NCBI GenBank assembly: GCA_964614855.1
Contig: CAZTMX010000008.1
Span: 1 to 38,524, forward strand
Source of the DNA: CAWJHE01 sp964614855
Lineage (GTDB): Bacteria; Chloroflexota; Anaerolineae; Anaerolineales; UBA4823
Direction of reading: 5' to 3'
Length of the DNA stretch: 38,524 nt
Position 1 is the stretch's first letter, and each line of letters opens with the position of its first letter. The notes beneath the pieces are model-generated. The model searched no databases, was not told where the DNA came from, and saw only the letters and a program-made list of their open reading frames with translations. This document shows positions 8,034-15,442 of the stretch, piece by piece. A program made the translations under genes and the position numbers.

Positions 8034-9135
8034 CTTGCGACCCCTCATTGGATTCTGCTTCGTCTGGCTCATCATCCTCTTTCCGAGCGGTTCGGGTGCC
8101 TCTGATCTGGTTGCGCCCGACGAAAAAAGCGGTAGAGCCGCCCAAAGCCAGACCGATGATACCACCCTGGAACAGGGTCGAAAGACGGGAGCTTGCCAGG
8201 GCAGCCTCAAGCGCCTGGATGGTTTGCTCGGTCGGTTGGCTGCCTGCGGCAGGTGTTTCGCCGGTATATTGCTCCACGATGGTCGAAACGGTGGATGTGA
8301 CCGGCAGAGTGGCAGCCACGGCCTTTGCGCCAGCTTCATAACCGGGTAGAGGCTCGCCGATGTGCAGCGTATCGGTGTGACAGGAGACACAGGTAGCCGG
8401 TGTGATGGTGAAGGTGTGACCGGTTGGGATCAACCCGTCTGGCGGTGGTGTTTTGGGCGGCAGCACCAATGCGTGACACTCCACGCAGCCGATATCCTTC
8501 ATAATGTGAATATCGTTTTTGTGTTCGCCGATATCGTCCTTGTGGCAGTTGATGCACATTTCATCTGGATTTTCGAACAAAGCCGCCTGGCTGTGCGGAT
8601 TATGGCAGTCTTTGCAGCCCACATCTGCCGTTGCGTGTCCGGTCAGGCGCCACTCGCCCAGGGTGGTGGTATGGCAGGAGCCGCAATACTCGGTGTCGGC
8701 GCGGGTGGGGATAATCGCCGGCGGGTGTTCGGCATCCGGGTTGCCGTGGCACGCCTCGCAGGCTACGCCCTCGGCGCTGTAACCGCCGGTGGTCGCGGAA
8801 TAATTCGTGGTGTGACACACCAGGCACTCGCCCGGCTCACCCAGCGATTTCCAGCGCTCGGTAAAGATTGGATCATCAAAGGCATGGGCATGCGGGCTGT
8901 CAAGCCAGGCAGACTGCACGTCCGGGTGACACTCTGAACAGGCTTTGGTTGCTGCGGTTTCAGCAGGAGCCTGATCGGAAGGCGGAGACGCCGTGCCGCC
9001 GTCCTGCGCTACGGGCTGCGAGCCGGGCGCTGCCCAGGCAACATGGACGGAAAAACCCATGCAGATTGCCCATACCAACACACCGGCAAGCATGGCAGGA
9101 TAAGTTTGTTTGAAGTGCATTTGTCTTTTTTTCAT
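8026..9135 (-). CDS. Octaheme c-type cytochrome with C-terminal membrane anchor
   Basis: 369 residues with a signal peptide (MLAGVLVWAICMGFSVHVAWA) and eight CXXCH heme-attachment motifs: CSECH, CLVCH, CEACH, CGSCH, CKDCH, CINCH, CVECH and CVSCH. After the hemes there is a Thr/Ala-rich linker, a predicted transmembrane helix (GGIIGLALGGSTAFFVG) and an acidic cytoplasmic tail, so the hemes should face outside while the protein stays in the membrane. The ATG at 9135 has AGAGG 7 bases upstream; a TTG at 9141 is less likely. It lacks the catalytic CxxCK heme of NrfA, so it is more likely an electron-transfer subunit than a nitrite reductase. First gene of the operon with the ferredoxin and NrfD subunits. 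Confidence 0.9.
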   Translation of the reverse strand: MKKRQMHFKQTYPAMLAGVLVWAICMGFSVHVAWAAPGSQPVAQDGGTASPPSDQAPAETAATKACSECHPDVQSAWLDSPHAHAFDDPIFTERWKSLGEPGECLVCHTTNYSATTGGYSAEGVACEACHGNPDAEHPPAIIPTRADTEYCGSCHTTTLGEWRLTGHATADVGCKDCHNPHSQAALFENPDEMCINCHKDDIGEHKNDIHIMKDIGCVECHALVLPPKTPPPDGLIPTGHTFTITPATCVSCHTDTLHIGEPLPGYEAGAKAVAATLPVTSTVSTIVEQYTGETPAAGSQPTEQTIQALEAALASSRLSTLFQGGIIGLALGGSTAFFVGRNQIRGTRTARKEDDEPDEAESNEGSQDA

Positions 9136-9181
9136 AAGCAACCTCTCGCGGGCAGGAGCCCAAGAAAAATTCCGGCAATAT

Positions 9182-10099
9182 TTATTCAGGCAAGCTAAAG
9201 GGTTCTTTTGGCATGCTGGTCAGGAAATTCCAAAAAGCAGTCTGTGCACCTGTAGCAGGTCTGCGCTGGTTGCGTCCGATAAAAATCTCACGGCAGATAT
9301 TCAGACCGCGCACACGGATTTCTGTGACTTTTTCTTTGCACAAGCGATCTACGACCATTTTTGAGATAAAACCAACACCGATGCCTTCCTGGACCGCAAG
9401 CGCGATGGCTTCGGAGTTCCCCAGGGTGATCACGGTATTTAAATCTCCGGTTGAGATGGTGAATTTTGCTAGCTCTTCTTGCAAGGCGCTGAATGTACCC
9501 GACTCGGTTTCGCGCATGATGAAATCGGCTTCAAGCAGCTCTTTTGGCTCGATTTCAGAGCGATTGGCCCAGGGGTGATCCAATGGGGCGATCAGGACGA
9601 TAGGGTCGCAGAGAAATGAAATGGCTTCGATATCCGGGTAACTTTCATGATCCATGCTGAAGAGCGCAAAATGCACATTGCCTTCCACGAGGTCACGCAG
9701 CGCGTCCGATTGCGGGCTGACGCGACAGGTGACCCGCACCTGGGAGTAGGTGCGGTGAAAGCGCGCCAGTAAAAGTGGCAAAATATACTTGCCTGGCGTT
9801 GTGCTGCACCCGACAATCAGGTGACCGTAAATTTTTCCTTTGAGCGATTCCATGGTTTCGTCAATCGAAACTGAAAGCGTCACGGCTTCGCGCGCCAGGG
9901 GCAGCAGAGCCAACCCGGCATCGGTCAGCTCCAGGTTGCGCCCGCTGCGGATGAACAGGGGGAGATCGAAGTGCCGCTCCAGCACCTGGATGTGCTGGCT
10001 GACGCTTGGCTGCGTCATGTGCAGCTGCTTGGCGGCGCGGGTGAAATTCAGCGTTTCCGCTGAGGCTAGAAAGACATTAAGTACATGGACATCCAGCAT
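9182..10099 (-). CDS. LysR-family transcriptional regulator
   Basis: 305 residues. The N-terminal winged helix-turn-helix (FTRAAKQLHMTQPSVSQHI, about residues 17-36) and a two-lobed periplasmic-binding-like effector domain (LIVGCSTTPGKYILPLLLARF, later EGIGVGFISKMVV) are typical of the CysL/CbbR-like branch. The ATG at 10099 is chosen for its AAAGGTGG ribosome site and because MLDVHVLNVFL is the canonical LysR opening. It lies between the octaheme operon, which follows it on the same strand, and the divergent dodecaheme gene. By the usual LysR arrangement it likely controls the divergent promoter and perhaps the octaheme operon. The effector is unknown. Confidence 0.9.
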   Translation of the reverse strand: MLDVHVLNVFLASAETLNFTRAAKQLHMTQPSVSQHIQVLERHFDLPLFIRSGRNLELTDAGLALLPLAREAVTLSVSIDETMESLKGKIYGHLIVGCSTTPGKYILPLLLARFHRTYSQVRVTCRVSPQSDALRDLVEGNVHFALFSMDHESYPDIEAISFLCDPIVLIAPLDHPWANRSEIEPKELLEADFIMRETESGTFSALQEELAKFTISTGDLNTVITLGNSEAIALAVQEGIGVGFISKMVVDRLCKEKVTEIRVRGLNICREIFIGRNQRRPATGAQTAFWNFLTSMPKEPFSLPE

Positions 10100-10179
10100 A
10101 AAAGCCACCTTTCTTGTGAAGTTTAGCACAGAACCTATAGGCATTCCATACATATATTACATTAATGTCATAGGATTTA

Positions 10180-10197
10180 CTTATGGAAATATATAAG
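10180..10197. promoter_or_regulatory. Candidate LysR operator in the divergent intergenic region
   Basis: Perfect inverted repeat CTTAT-N8-ATAAG within an A+T-rich 200-bp divergent spacer, the size and placement expected for a LysR recognition site. It sits 33 bases upstream of a near-consensus promoter for the dodecaheme gene. Confidence 0.45.
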
Positions 10198-10229
10198 CAA
10201 TACCGATAAGTATTTTCTATCAATCACTC

Positions 10230-10258
10230 TTGTTTCTATAGGGATATGCTTATATAAT
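10230..10258 (+). promoter_or_regulatory. Sigma70-like promoter for the dodecaheme cytochrome
   Basis: TTGTTT (10230-10235) and TATAAT (10253-10258) are separated by 17 bases, the optimal spacing; the start codon of the cytochrome is 42 bases further on. Confidence 0.6.
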
Positions 10259-10299
10259 CTTCGTGAAATGATGTACAAATCCGATTCAAGGCAGTTGAA

Positions 10300-11760
10300 A
10301 TGCGTCAGATAACCTGGTTTCTAGCTCTAGCAGCAATTTTCATCCCCCTGGCCGGCTGTGCCACTGGTGGTGTGGCTGTCTCTGTCGAAAGCGAGATGGC
10401 TCTGGTTACCCCGGCGGCGGTCATTGAGGCGGCGCCCACTGTGCAGCCCACTGTCGCAGCACCTGCGCCAACACAAGTTGCTGTAGATCAATGCCTGACC
10501 TGTCATGCAGATAAGGAAATGCTGATTGACACAGCAAAGCCGGAGGAGGCTTCTGGTGAGGGGGAATCCAAAGGGGTTGGCTGAGGTGGCGAAGTGGCTC
10601 CGTTGGAGCCATGGGAGAAAGTGCTGGTAAGCGCAAGTAAATTCCCACAGACTGTGCACGGGCATATTGCCTGTACGGATTGCCACGGTGGGGTGCAATC
10701 GGCAGATAAAGACAAAGCGCATGATGGGCTGGTAGCCCGGCCCAGCGAAGGCGATCCTAATGCCTGTACCCAGTGCCACTCCAATGTGACGGAGGTGTAC
10801 AAGGACAGCCTGCACGCCAACCTGACAGGGTACTGGACTGTGTTAAATGAGCGCAGCATTCCTGAAAATCACCCCCAATTGGAGGAAATGTTTGGCAACC
10901 ACTGCGCCAGCTGCCACTCTTCATGCGGCGACTGCCATGTCGGCCAGCCGGCAAGCGTTGGAGGCGGTCTTTTTGATGGCCACCTGTTCACCAGCCAGCC
11001 GCCGATGACACGCTCTTGCACTGCCTGTCACGGCAGCCGCGTGGGTAATGAATACCTGGGCAAGAACGAGGGTTACCCGGGTGATGTGCATTTCCGTGAA
11101 GGGCGCATGAACTGTGTTAACTGTCACGGCAGCCATGAGCTGCACGGACAACCCGCTGAATGCCAGACCTGCCACAAGGGACCTGAGGACCTGGCCATGG
11201 CGCCGGCGAATCACCGTTACGCCGGGTTGCAATCGCCCACTTGTGAATCCTGTCACCCCAACGTAACCCTGGCGCAGGACAACATCGAAATGCACACTGT
11301 GCACGGTGCTGATCTTTCCTGTCAGGTATGCCACTCGATTACCTATACCAGTTGCGACGGCTGCCATGTAGCCATCAGTGAAAAGACCGGTAATCCATTT
11401 TTTGCCACCGACGATACCTACTTCACCTTTTTGATCGGTCTAAACCCGCAGCGCAGCTTTACGCGACCGTACAAATATGTTCCTTTACGACATGTTCCCA
11501 GCGCACCCACCAGTTTTGAGTTTTATGGGGAAAACCTGCTGCCCAACTTTAACGCACTGCCGACCTGGGCATATGCAACCCCGCATAATATCCAGTTGAA
11601 GACGCCCCAGACGCAAAGTTGCAACGCCTGTCATGGAAATGAGCAGTTGTTCCTCACATTAGATAAGGTAAACCCGGAAGAATTGGAAGCCAATCTACCG
11701 GTTGTTGTGCCGGCTATTCCCGCACCGATCCTGGATGAAACCAGTGTAACCACGCCTTAA
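10300..11760 (+). CDS. Dodecaheme c-type cytochrome lipoprotein, probable selenoprotein (TGA at codon 95)
   Basis: One frame of 486 residues is interrupted only by a TGA at 10582-10584. Before it lie a lipoprotein signal with lipobox LAGC and the first heme motif (CLTCH); after it, eleven more CXXCH motifs (CTDCH, CTQCH, CASCH, CGDCH, CTACH, CVNCH, CQTCH, CESCH, CQVCH, CDGCH, CNACH), twelve in all. Neither half stands alone: the first would be a one-heme stub and the second would lack an export signal although hemes must be attached outside the cytoplasm. The TGA context is GVG-U-GGEV, and a 7-bp hairpin with a G-leading loop begins 10 bases after it (separate entry), which fits a bacterial SECIS. 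I therefore read codon 95 as selenocysteine. A nonsense mutation is the alternative. The protein should be a surface-exposed electron carrier; the rhodanese lipoprotein gene follows 42 bases later. Confidence 0.7.
10595..10611 (+). promoter_or_regulatory. SECIS-like hairpin downstream of the in-frame TGA in the cytochrome
   Basis: TGGCTCC (10595-10601) pairs perfectly with GGAGCCA (10605-10611) around the loop GTT. The loop starts 17 bases after the TGA and its first base is G. This agrees with the known bacterial SECIS rules: small apical loop with a G in its first two positions, roughly 16-37 bases from UGA, inside the coding sequence. Confidence 0.6.
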
Positions 11761-11802
11761 AGTAACCTGATGAATGAAAGATATTTTAACCCTGGAGGAT
11801 AT

Positions 11803-13548
11803 ATGTTCAAACGATTGCAGTCTCTGTTCGCCCTTGTAATTGCCCTGACGATGCTGCTGAGCGCCTGTGCGCCAGCGGCACAACCGACAACTGAAGTGGT
11901 TGTCGTCACCGCAGCTCCAGTTGTAACCGAAGCCCCCGCGCCTGCACCTGCGCCGACTGAGCCGCCGGCGCCGACTGAAGTCCCGCTGGATCTGCAGGCG
12001 GTCTTCACAGATGCCTTTGCCAAGATTGCTGAGCGGAAGCTGGCGTCCGTATCGGCTGTCAAGCTGAATGAAGAACTGGCTGACAAAGCGCCTTTCTTGC
12101 TGGATGTGCGGGATCTCGCTGAAATTGAGAAAGACGGTTTTATCGCCGGCTCGGTACATGTGCCGATCAAAGACCTGCTCAAAAACCTGGATAAACTCCC
12201 CGGGTATGATGATCCGATCGTTGTATATTGCGCTTCGGGCCACCGCGGCGGCATCGCACTGTCTGTCCTGACTGCGCTGGGGTATACCAATGTACGCAAC
12301 CTGGGCGGTGGTATGGGCGCCTGGAACAAAGCGGGGTTGGAAGCTGTGGTTGGTGAAGCCCCCAAAGCTGCCGAATCCATCAGCACACCCATTGTCGCTG
12401 ACCAGCCGCTTTTCACTACCCTGGATGAGTATCTTTCCAATCTACCGGAGGGTTACAATACGATCAAGGCTGATGCGCTGAACGAAGCGCTGGCTTCTGA
12501 TAAAGCCCCTGTGGTAATCGATTTGCGTTCCGTTGAAGAATGGGACAAAGATGGCTATATCGAAGGCGCCATCAACATCCCCTTCCCCGAGTTTATGGCC
12601 AACCTGGATAAACTACCCGCCAAAGACCAACCCATTGTCGTGATGTGCGCTTCTGGTCACCGCGGCGGTATGGTGCTGCCAGCTTTGACGCTACTCGGTT
12701 ATGAGAATGTCAAGAACCTGGGCGGCGGTATGGGCGCCTGGAAAGCTGCCAAGATGCCCGTGGTCGGTTGGGTCGATTGGACCAGCGTCTGGAGCGAATA
12801 CCTGGCTGTATTGCCGCAGGGTTTTGGTGTGATTAGCGCTGGCGATCTGAACACGCAGATGGCCGAAGCAGCGCCTTTCTTGCTGGATGTACGGGATGCT
12901 GGTGAGATTGAAACTGAAGGCTATATTGCCGGTTCGGTCAACATTCCGGTGAAAGAGCTTTTGAAGAACCTGGACAAGCTGCCCGCTCTTGACCAACCTA
13001 TCGTGGTTTACTGTGCTTCGGGTCACCGCGGCGGTATGGCGATGGCTGCGCTGCAGGTGCTTGGGTACAGCGATGTTAATAACCTGGGCGGCGGTCTGGG
13101 CGGCTGGAAAAAAGCAGAGCTGCCGGTTGAGATGGGTGCACCTGCTGCCCCTGTTGCTGGCGCTGCACCCGAAGTGGACGCCACAAAATTGCGAGACCTG
13201 GACGCTTTCTTCAGCAGCCTGCCCGAAGGATATTATGTAATCAAGGCTGCTGATCTTAACACAGAACTGGCCTCGGAGAGCAAACCCCAGGTTGTCGATC
13301 TGCGCACCGACGAAGAAGTCGCCAACGGTGTGATTGAAGGCTCAGTCCATATCCCGGTCAACGCCTTGTTGGCAGATATGACCCTGCTGCCGGCTGATAA
13401 GGCTGCCCCGGTTGTGCTCGCCTGCCAATCCGGTCATCGCGGTGGGTTCGGTCTGATGATCCTGCGCATGCTGGGTTGGACTGAAGTACGCAACCTGGGT
13501 GGTGGTGTTAACGCCTGGGCTGCAGCTGAGCTGCCGTTGGTGAAGTAA
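11803..13548 (+). CDS. Lipoprotein with four tandem rhodanese domains
   Basis: 581 residues. The N terminus is a lipoprotein signal (ALTMLLSACAP, lipobox LSAC) followed by a Pro/Thr/Ala linker, so the protein is tethered outside the membrane. Four rhodanese homology domains follow, each with an active-site loop: CASGHRGG at Cys143, Cys282 and Cys404, and CQSGHRGG at Cys541. Each domain also has the D(V/L)R element and a GGG-x-x-W end, and all four nucleophilic cysteines are present. Rhodaneses move sulfane sulfur (and can carry selenium) between thiols. The ATG at 11803 is chosen for GGAGG just upstream rather than the ATG at 11770. Co-transcription with the dodecaheme cytochrome suggests extracytoplasmic sulfur handling coupled to electron transfer; the substrate is unknown. 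A terminator follows. Confidence 0.9.
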   Translation: MFKRLQSLFALVIALTMLLSACAPAAQPTTEVVVVTAAPVVTEAPAPAPAPTEPPAPTEVPLDLQAVFTDAFAKIAERKLASVSAVKLNEELADKAPFLLDVRDLAEIEKDGFIAGSVHVPIKDLLKNLDKLPGYDDPIVVYCASGHRGGIALSVLTALGYTNVRNLGGGMGAWNKAGLEAVVGEAPKAAESISTPIVADQPLFTTLDEYLSNLPEGYNTIKADALNEALASDKAPVVIDLRSVEEWDKDGYIEGAINIPFPEFMANLDKLPAKDQPIVVMCASGHRGGMVLPALTLLGYENVKNLGGGMGAWKAAKMPVVGWVDWTSVWSEYLAVLPQGFGVISAGDLNTQMAEAAPFLLDVRDAGEIETEGYIAGSVNIPVKELLKNLDKLPALDQPIVVYCASGHRGGMAMAALQVLGYSDVNNLGGGLGGWKKAELPVEMGAPAAPVAGAAPEVDATKLRDLDAFFSSLPEGYYVIKAADLNTELASESKPQVVDLRTDEEVANGVIEGSVHIPVNALLADMTLLPADKAAPVVLACQSGHRGGFGLMILRMLGWTEVRNLGGGVNAWAAAELPLVK

Positions 13549-13605
13549 GTATAAAGAAGTTTACCGGTAATCCGGTCAAGCGATAATCTTAATGGTGGAA
13601 TAGAA

Positions 13606-13643
13606 AAAGGGCTGTCGGGGAGTATATTCCTGACAGCCCTTTT
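13606..13643 (+). terminator. Rho-independent terminator after the rhodanese gene
   Basis: Eleven-bp perfect stem AAAGGGCTGTC (13606-13616) / GACAGCCCTTT (13632-13643 region) with a 15-base loop. The A/T ends of the stem make it potentially active on both strands, serving the convergent DUF1475-like operon too. Confidence 0.75.
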
Positions 13644-13661
13644 GGTTATCTATTGGTATTT

Positions 13662-13677
13662 CCGGAAATTTTTCCGG
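13662..13677 (-). terminator. Small hairpin downstream of the convergent operon
   Basis: CCGGAA-ATTT-TTCCGG palindrome between the two convergent operons. A second hairpin, GGAGCG-gatgg-CGCTCC, lies at 13722-13738. Either may help end the minus-strand transcripts; neither has a strong U-tract. The rest of 13549-13780 holds no gene I can see. Confidence 0.3.
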
Positions 13678-13780
13678 TTGTTTTTTCACGCACCTGACAG
13701 AACATCAATTTCCTCTGCCCAGGAGCGGATGGCGCTCCCGTTGCGCTTGTCGCATTCCTTCCAGACGCCGAAAAGAACAC

Positions 13781-14107
13781 TCAGGCGCGTTTTCCAAACC
13801 AGAAACGCTGCCAATCGCCGTTGCTACTTTGCAAAGCCATGAAGGTGTACAGTGCGCCAGCCCAGAAACCCATCACCATCATCAGGATCACCCAGATGAT
13901 CGAAGGCAGCCAGGCTTTTTCGCGGAACACAATCCAGGCGGAGAAAAGTGTAAACCCAACATACAAATCGACCAGTGAGACGATCCCCCAGGGCATGGAC
14001 ATCAGTTTTGAGCCTTCAGCGAAAAAGTCACCAACAGTGAACTCATAAATTAGCACACCGGTCATGGCCAGCAACCCGGCAAGAGAGATGAATTTTGCAA
14101 TTTTCAT
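13781..14107 (-). CDS. DUF1475-like small membrane protein
   Basis: 108 residues with about three hydrophobic helices and a conserved-looking core MPWGIVSLVDLYVGFTLFSAW followed by a basic FREKAW turn, which I associate with the DUF1475 family of uncharacterised bacterial membrane proteins. The start ATG overlaps the stop of a 25-codon reading frame just upstream (ATGA). It is the last gene of the redoxin/DUF4345-like/DegV operon. Function is unknown. Confidence 0.65.
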   Translation of the reverse strand: MKIAKFISLAGLLAMTGVLIYEFTVGDFFAEGSKLMSMPWGIVSLVDLYVGFTLFSAWIVFREKAWLPSIIWVILMMVMGFWAGALYTFMALQSSNGDWQRFWFGKRA

Positions 14108-14181
14108 AAATGGCTCCTGAGAAGGCTCATCATCCCGAGGATGATCAAGCCGAGCAGAAGATAAGTTGATATAAAATCCAT
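14104..14181 (-). CDS. 25-residue single-helix membrane peptide
   Basis: ATG at 14181 to TGA at 14106-14104 encodes MDFISTYLLLGLIILGMM then SLLRSHL: one hydrophobic helix with a basic C-terminal end. It begins 17 bases after the DegV stop, is preceded by GGGAAA, and its stop overlaps the next start as ATGA, the arrangement of a translated, coupled gene. Being so short it could be chance, but gene packing and membrane-peptide composition argue for a real small protein, perhaps a partner of the DUF1475-like protein. Confidence 0.5.
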   Translation of the reverse strand: MDFISTYLLLGLIILGMMSLLRSHL

Positions 14182-14198
14182 ATTATTTCCCGCAATCT

Positions 14199-15041
14199 TT
14201 AAGCTTTTGCGGCAACGACAGCAAACCCGATTGCACCCGGCCCAAGATGGGCGCCGATAACGGGGGTGATATCTTCAATCATGAGGTCGCCGCTTGGAAG
14301 CAGGTGTTCTGCCATGGCACGCAATTTGGCGACGCGCTCGGGGACGGCGTGGGTATGTACCAGCGCCACGCGCTCCAGTTCGCCAACTGCAGCCAGCATA
14401 TCTACAATCCGCTGGAGAGCGCGCTCTCGTGTGCGTACTCGCTCTGTACTCGGAATGCCCTTATGCATCTTCAGAATAGGCTTTACTTGCAGCAAGCTGC
14501 CAAAACCCGCCAGGTACTTGTTCATACGCCCGCTGCGTTTGAGAAATTCCAGCGTATCCAACGCAGCAAAAACATAGCTGCGCTGGCTTTGGTCCTCAAG
14601 CGCTTGCATAATTTCTGTTGCAGATTTGCCTTCTGCAGCCATTTTTGCAGCGGTCTCCACCATAAAACCGCTGCCCAAACTTAATTGCTGCGAGTCTATC
14701 ACAGTGACGGATATTTCGCCTGTGTCTTTAGCTGCCATTCTGGCCACATCCATGATCGCGCTTAGTGCAGAGGACACATGAATCGATAATACCTCGCTGG
14801 CGCCTTCTTCTGCCATGGCGATGTATGCCACGCGAAACCTCTCGATAGACGGCACGGCTGTGGTGGGATGCTCTGGGAAGAAAGGCAGTTTTTCGTAAAA
14901 TTCCTGGCGGGTGATATCCACATTGTCCAGGAAGCTTTGCCTTCCAACATTGATGTAAAGTGGCACAACATGGATGCTGTAGCGGGCAATTGTTTCGGCG
15001 GGCAAGTCGCAGGTGCTGTCGGTGACAATTCGTACAGTCAT
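14199..15041 (-). CDS. DegV family fatty-acid-binding protein
   Basis: 280 residues with the DegV signature start (VRIVTDSTCDLP), the mid-domain VTVIDSQQLSLGSG and FLKRSGRMNKYLAGFGSLLQVKPIL, and a C-terminal GPGAIGFAVVA. DegV/FakB-type proteins bind a fatty acid; in Gram-positive bacteria FakB presents it to the FakA kinase. No FakA homologue is visible nearby. The ATG at 15041 has GAGG about 7 bases upstream. It lies within the redoxin operon, 11 bases after the DUF4345-like gene. Confidence 0.9.
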   Translation of the reverse strand: MTVRIVTDSTCDLPAETIARYSIHVVPLYINVGRQSFLDNVDITRQEFYEKLPFFPEHPTTAVPSIERFRVAYIAMAEEGASEVLSIHVSSALSAIMDVARMAAKDTGEISVTVIDSQQLSLGSGFMVETAAKMAAEGKSATEIMQALEDQSQRSYVFAALDTLEFLKRSGRMNKYLAGFGSLLQVKPILKMHKGIPSTERVRTRERALQRIVDMLAAVGELERVALVHTHAVPERVAKLRAMAEHLLPSGDLMIEDITPVIGAHLGPGAIGFAVVAAKA

Positions 15042-15052
15042 ATCAAACCTCG

Positions 15053-15394
15053 TTATGGGATTAAGATAACACCCAGTACAATCTCTGTGACCAGGCTGAT
15101 AATATTTGAACGCGCATAGGATTTATCTGCAACGATAGAAAAGGCGCGGGCCGCAGCAATCCCTAGATAGCTGTAACCCAATACCTGATAGGCTGGCGGG
15201 CCTAGAAAAAACGGTAAGATACCCAGCGCGATAAATAGGCCGCCAAATATGGAGCGGATTTCTGACACGCCGCGCACGCCGCCGGCAGTTAAACCGGTAA
15301 ACCCAGGCACTGCCGAAGGTTTGATAAATGCCAATAAACCGGTGGCGATCGTCGCCAGGGCTGCGATGATTTTTAGTATCATTAAGAGGTCCAT
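15053..15394 (-). CDS. DUF4345-like membrane protein
   Basis: 113 residues with four hydrophobic helices and the motif EIRSIFGGLFIALGILPF, matching the E-x-R-x-(I/L)-(F/Y)-GG pattern of DUF4345-type proteins. The ATG at 15394 is preferred (GGAG seven to eight bases upstream) over the GTG at 15421 or the ATG at 15406. It sits between the redoxin and DegV genes in a tight operon. Function is unknown. Confidence 0.6.
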   Translation of the reverse strand: MDLLMILKIIAALATIATGLLAFIKPSAVPGFTGLTAGGVRGVSEIRSIFGGLFIALGILPFFLGPPAYQVLGYSYLGIAAARAFSIVADKSYARSNIISLVTEIVLGVILIP

Positions 15395-15442
15395 AATTTT
15401 CTCCATACCTGTTGTAACCACACTAGTGTTAAAACCCCTTGC

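Noticed and set aside
8034..8390. N-terminal extension of the ferredoxin gene
   Set aside because: The extra residues are a shadow of the octaheme cytochrome's coding strand and have no domain character; the coupled ATG at 8033 is better.
8026..9135. Octaheme cytochrome as a NrfA-type or octaheme nitrite reductase
   Set aside because: No CxxCK catalytic heme motif; all eight are CXXCH, and the protein is shorter than octaheme reductases.
10594..11760. Second half of the dodecaheme gene as an independent gene
   Set aside because: It would start at a GTG with no ribosome site and have no signal peptide, although eleven c-type hemes require export.
12100..13500. Repetitive sequence as CRISPR or satellite DNA
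   Set aside because: The repeats are imperfect, about 350-400 bases long and in frame; they are the four rhodanese domains.
13642..13842. 66-codon frame in the convergent intergenic region
   Set aside because: Overlaps the terminator hairpins and the end of the DUF1475-like gene; composition is random.
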